From Paenisporosarcina cavernae (GTDB lineage Bacteria; Bacillota; Bacilli; Bacillales_A; Planococcaceae), in the NCBI RefSeq assembly GCF_003595195.1, contig NZ_CP032418.1, forward strand, positions 694,501 through 758,500: 64,000 bases of DNA, given 5' to 3'. Both the position numbers and the translations under genes were made by a program. Shown here in pieces: positions 63,720-64,000 of this stretch. The notes under the pieces are model-generated. The model saw only the letters and a program-made list of their open reading frames with translations, ran no database searches and was not told where the DNA came from. Position 1 is the stretch's first letter, and each line of letters opens with the position of its first letter.

Positions 63720-64000
63720 ATGAAAAAACGAACATTTGGTATCTTATTTTTCTTGTTAATAGCAATAGTTGGTATAGTGACTCTTCCGTACAAATGGAGT
63801 TTTGTCTTCTACGAACAACGAAATACATCCCCTATCGCTTATCTTCCGTTAGAAAATGACGAGTCATTTCAAATACGCTATACTCATTCTATCCACTTAT
63901 CTGACGTCCTAGAGACATACCTCATAACAAAAGAAAAAGATATACGTGTTTATGGTGTAGAATACGAAGATTTCGCGATTGGAATGCCTTCAAATGCAGG
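63720..64000 (+). CDS. DUF1850 domain protein, 3' end outside the window
   Basis: ATG 63720, with TTGGAGTGAG upstream, opens a frame to the window end (93 complete codons). An N-terminal transmembrane helix (8-23) and the DUF1850 motif FQIRYTHSIHLSDVLETY are visible. DUF1850 genes commonly sit between a TAXI binding protein and its permease, so a TRAP permease is predicted just outside. A weak hairpin GATGGAT / ATCCATC lies in the gap before it. Confidence 0.85.
   Translation, partial: MKKRTFGILFFLLIAIVGIVTLPYKWSFVFYEQRNTSPIAYLPLENDESFQIRYTHSIHLSDVLETYLITKEKDIRVYGVEYEDFAIGMPSNA

Overview
This window comes from a spore-forming, moderately low-GC member of the Bacillales, most likely Planococcaceae/Caryophanaceae (Sporosarcina, Paenisporosarcina or relatives). 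The evidence is AGGAGG-type ribosome sites, CtsR, FapR, CodY and T-box signals, Spx/MecA/YjbH, spore genes (cotO, cotZ, spoVAC-AD-AE, spoVIF, a YjcZ-type peptide), and gene order matching several Bacillus subtilis blocks with local rearrangements. There are no rRNA or tRNA genes, CRISPR arrays, prophage or intact insertion sequences. Both ends cut a gene: a TlpA/ResA-type thioredoxin at the left and a DUF1850 gene at the right.

Layout. 0-4 kb: ctpB, minJ, csbA. 4-6.9 kb: a reactive-sulfur operon (MBL-rhodanese persulfide dioxygenase, glutaredoxin, CstR repressor, membrane rhodanese) with two tandem CstR-type operators. 7.6-9.9 kb: azlCD, divergent from a TVP38 protein and a type I signal peptidase. 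10-18 kb: a lipoprotein and addBA. 18-21 kb: DUF418, YisL, a 50-residue membrane peptide and a membrane-anchored alpha-amylase-like protein that has lost its catalytic residues. 21.6-26 kb: CoA-disulfide reductase, DegV, yitU, yitV, yitW. 26-29 kb: a PaiB-like protein and ClpB without an N-domain, under CtsR. 29-33 kb: yjzD, fabH-fabF (FapR box) and trpS (T-box). 34-40 kb: oppABCDF with CodY-like boxes. 40-47 kb: a DUF4015 secreted protein, spx, mecA, coiA, pepF. 47-55 kb: yjbH, yjbI, a lytic transglycosylase, yjbK, yjbL, relQ, nadK, yjbO, mgtE, fabI (FapR box). 55-60 kb: sporulation genes. 60-64 kb: yjcFGH, pgpA and the start of a TAXI TRAP-transporter locus.

The genes form recognisable circuits. 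Spx, MecA and YjbH (stress regulator and proteolysis adaptors) lie within 5 kb of each other. fabHF and fabI share near-identical FapR boxes at +1. The Cst-type operon and the CoA-disulfide reductase both handle reactive sulfur. addBA supplies double-strand-break resection.

The most unusual feature lies outside genes. At least eight intergenic gaps, mostly between convergent genes or behind terminators, carry degenerate tandem arrays whose units recur every 21 nt (sometimes 20), although the unit sequence differs between arrays. Some are accompanied by a hairpin with TTTTCG/CGAAAA arms. I know of no description of this architecture, and it is the best candidate for something new here. Other points are probable non-ATG starts (CTG for ctpB, ATT for coiA), a folded 120-bp inverted-repeat element beside cotZ, and several unannotated short genes.
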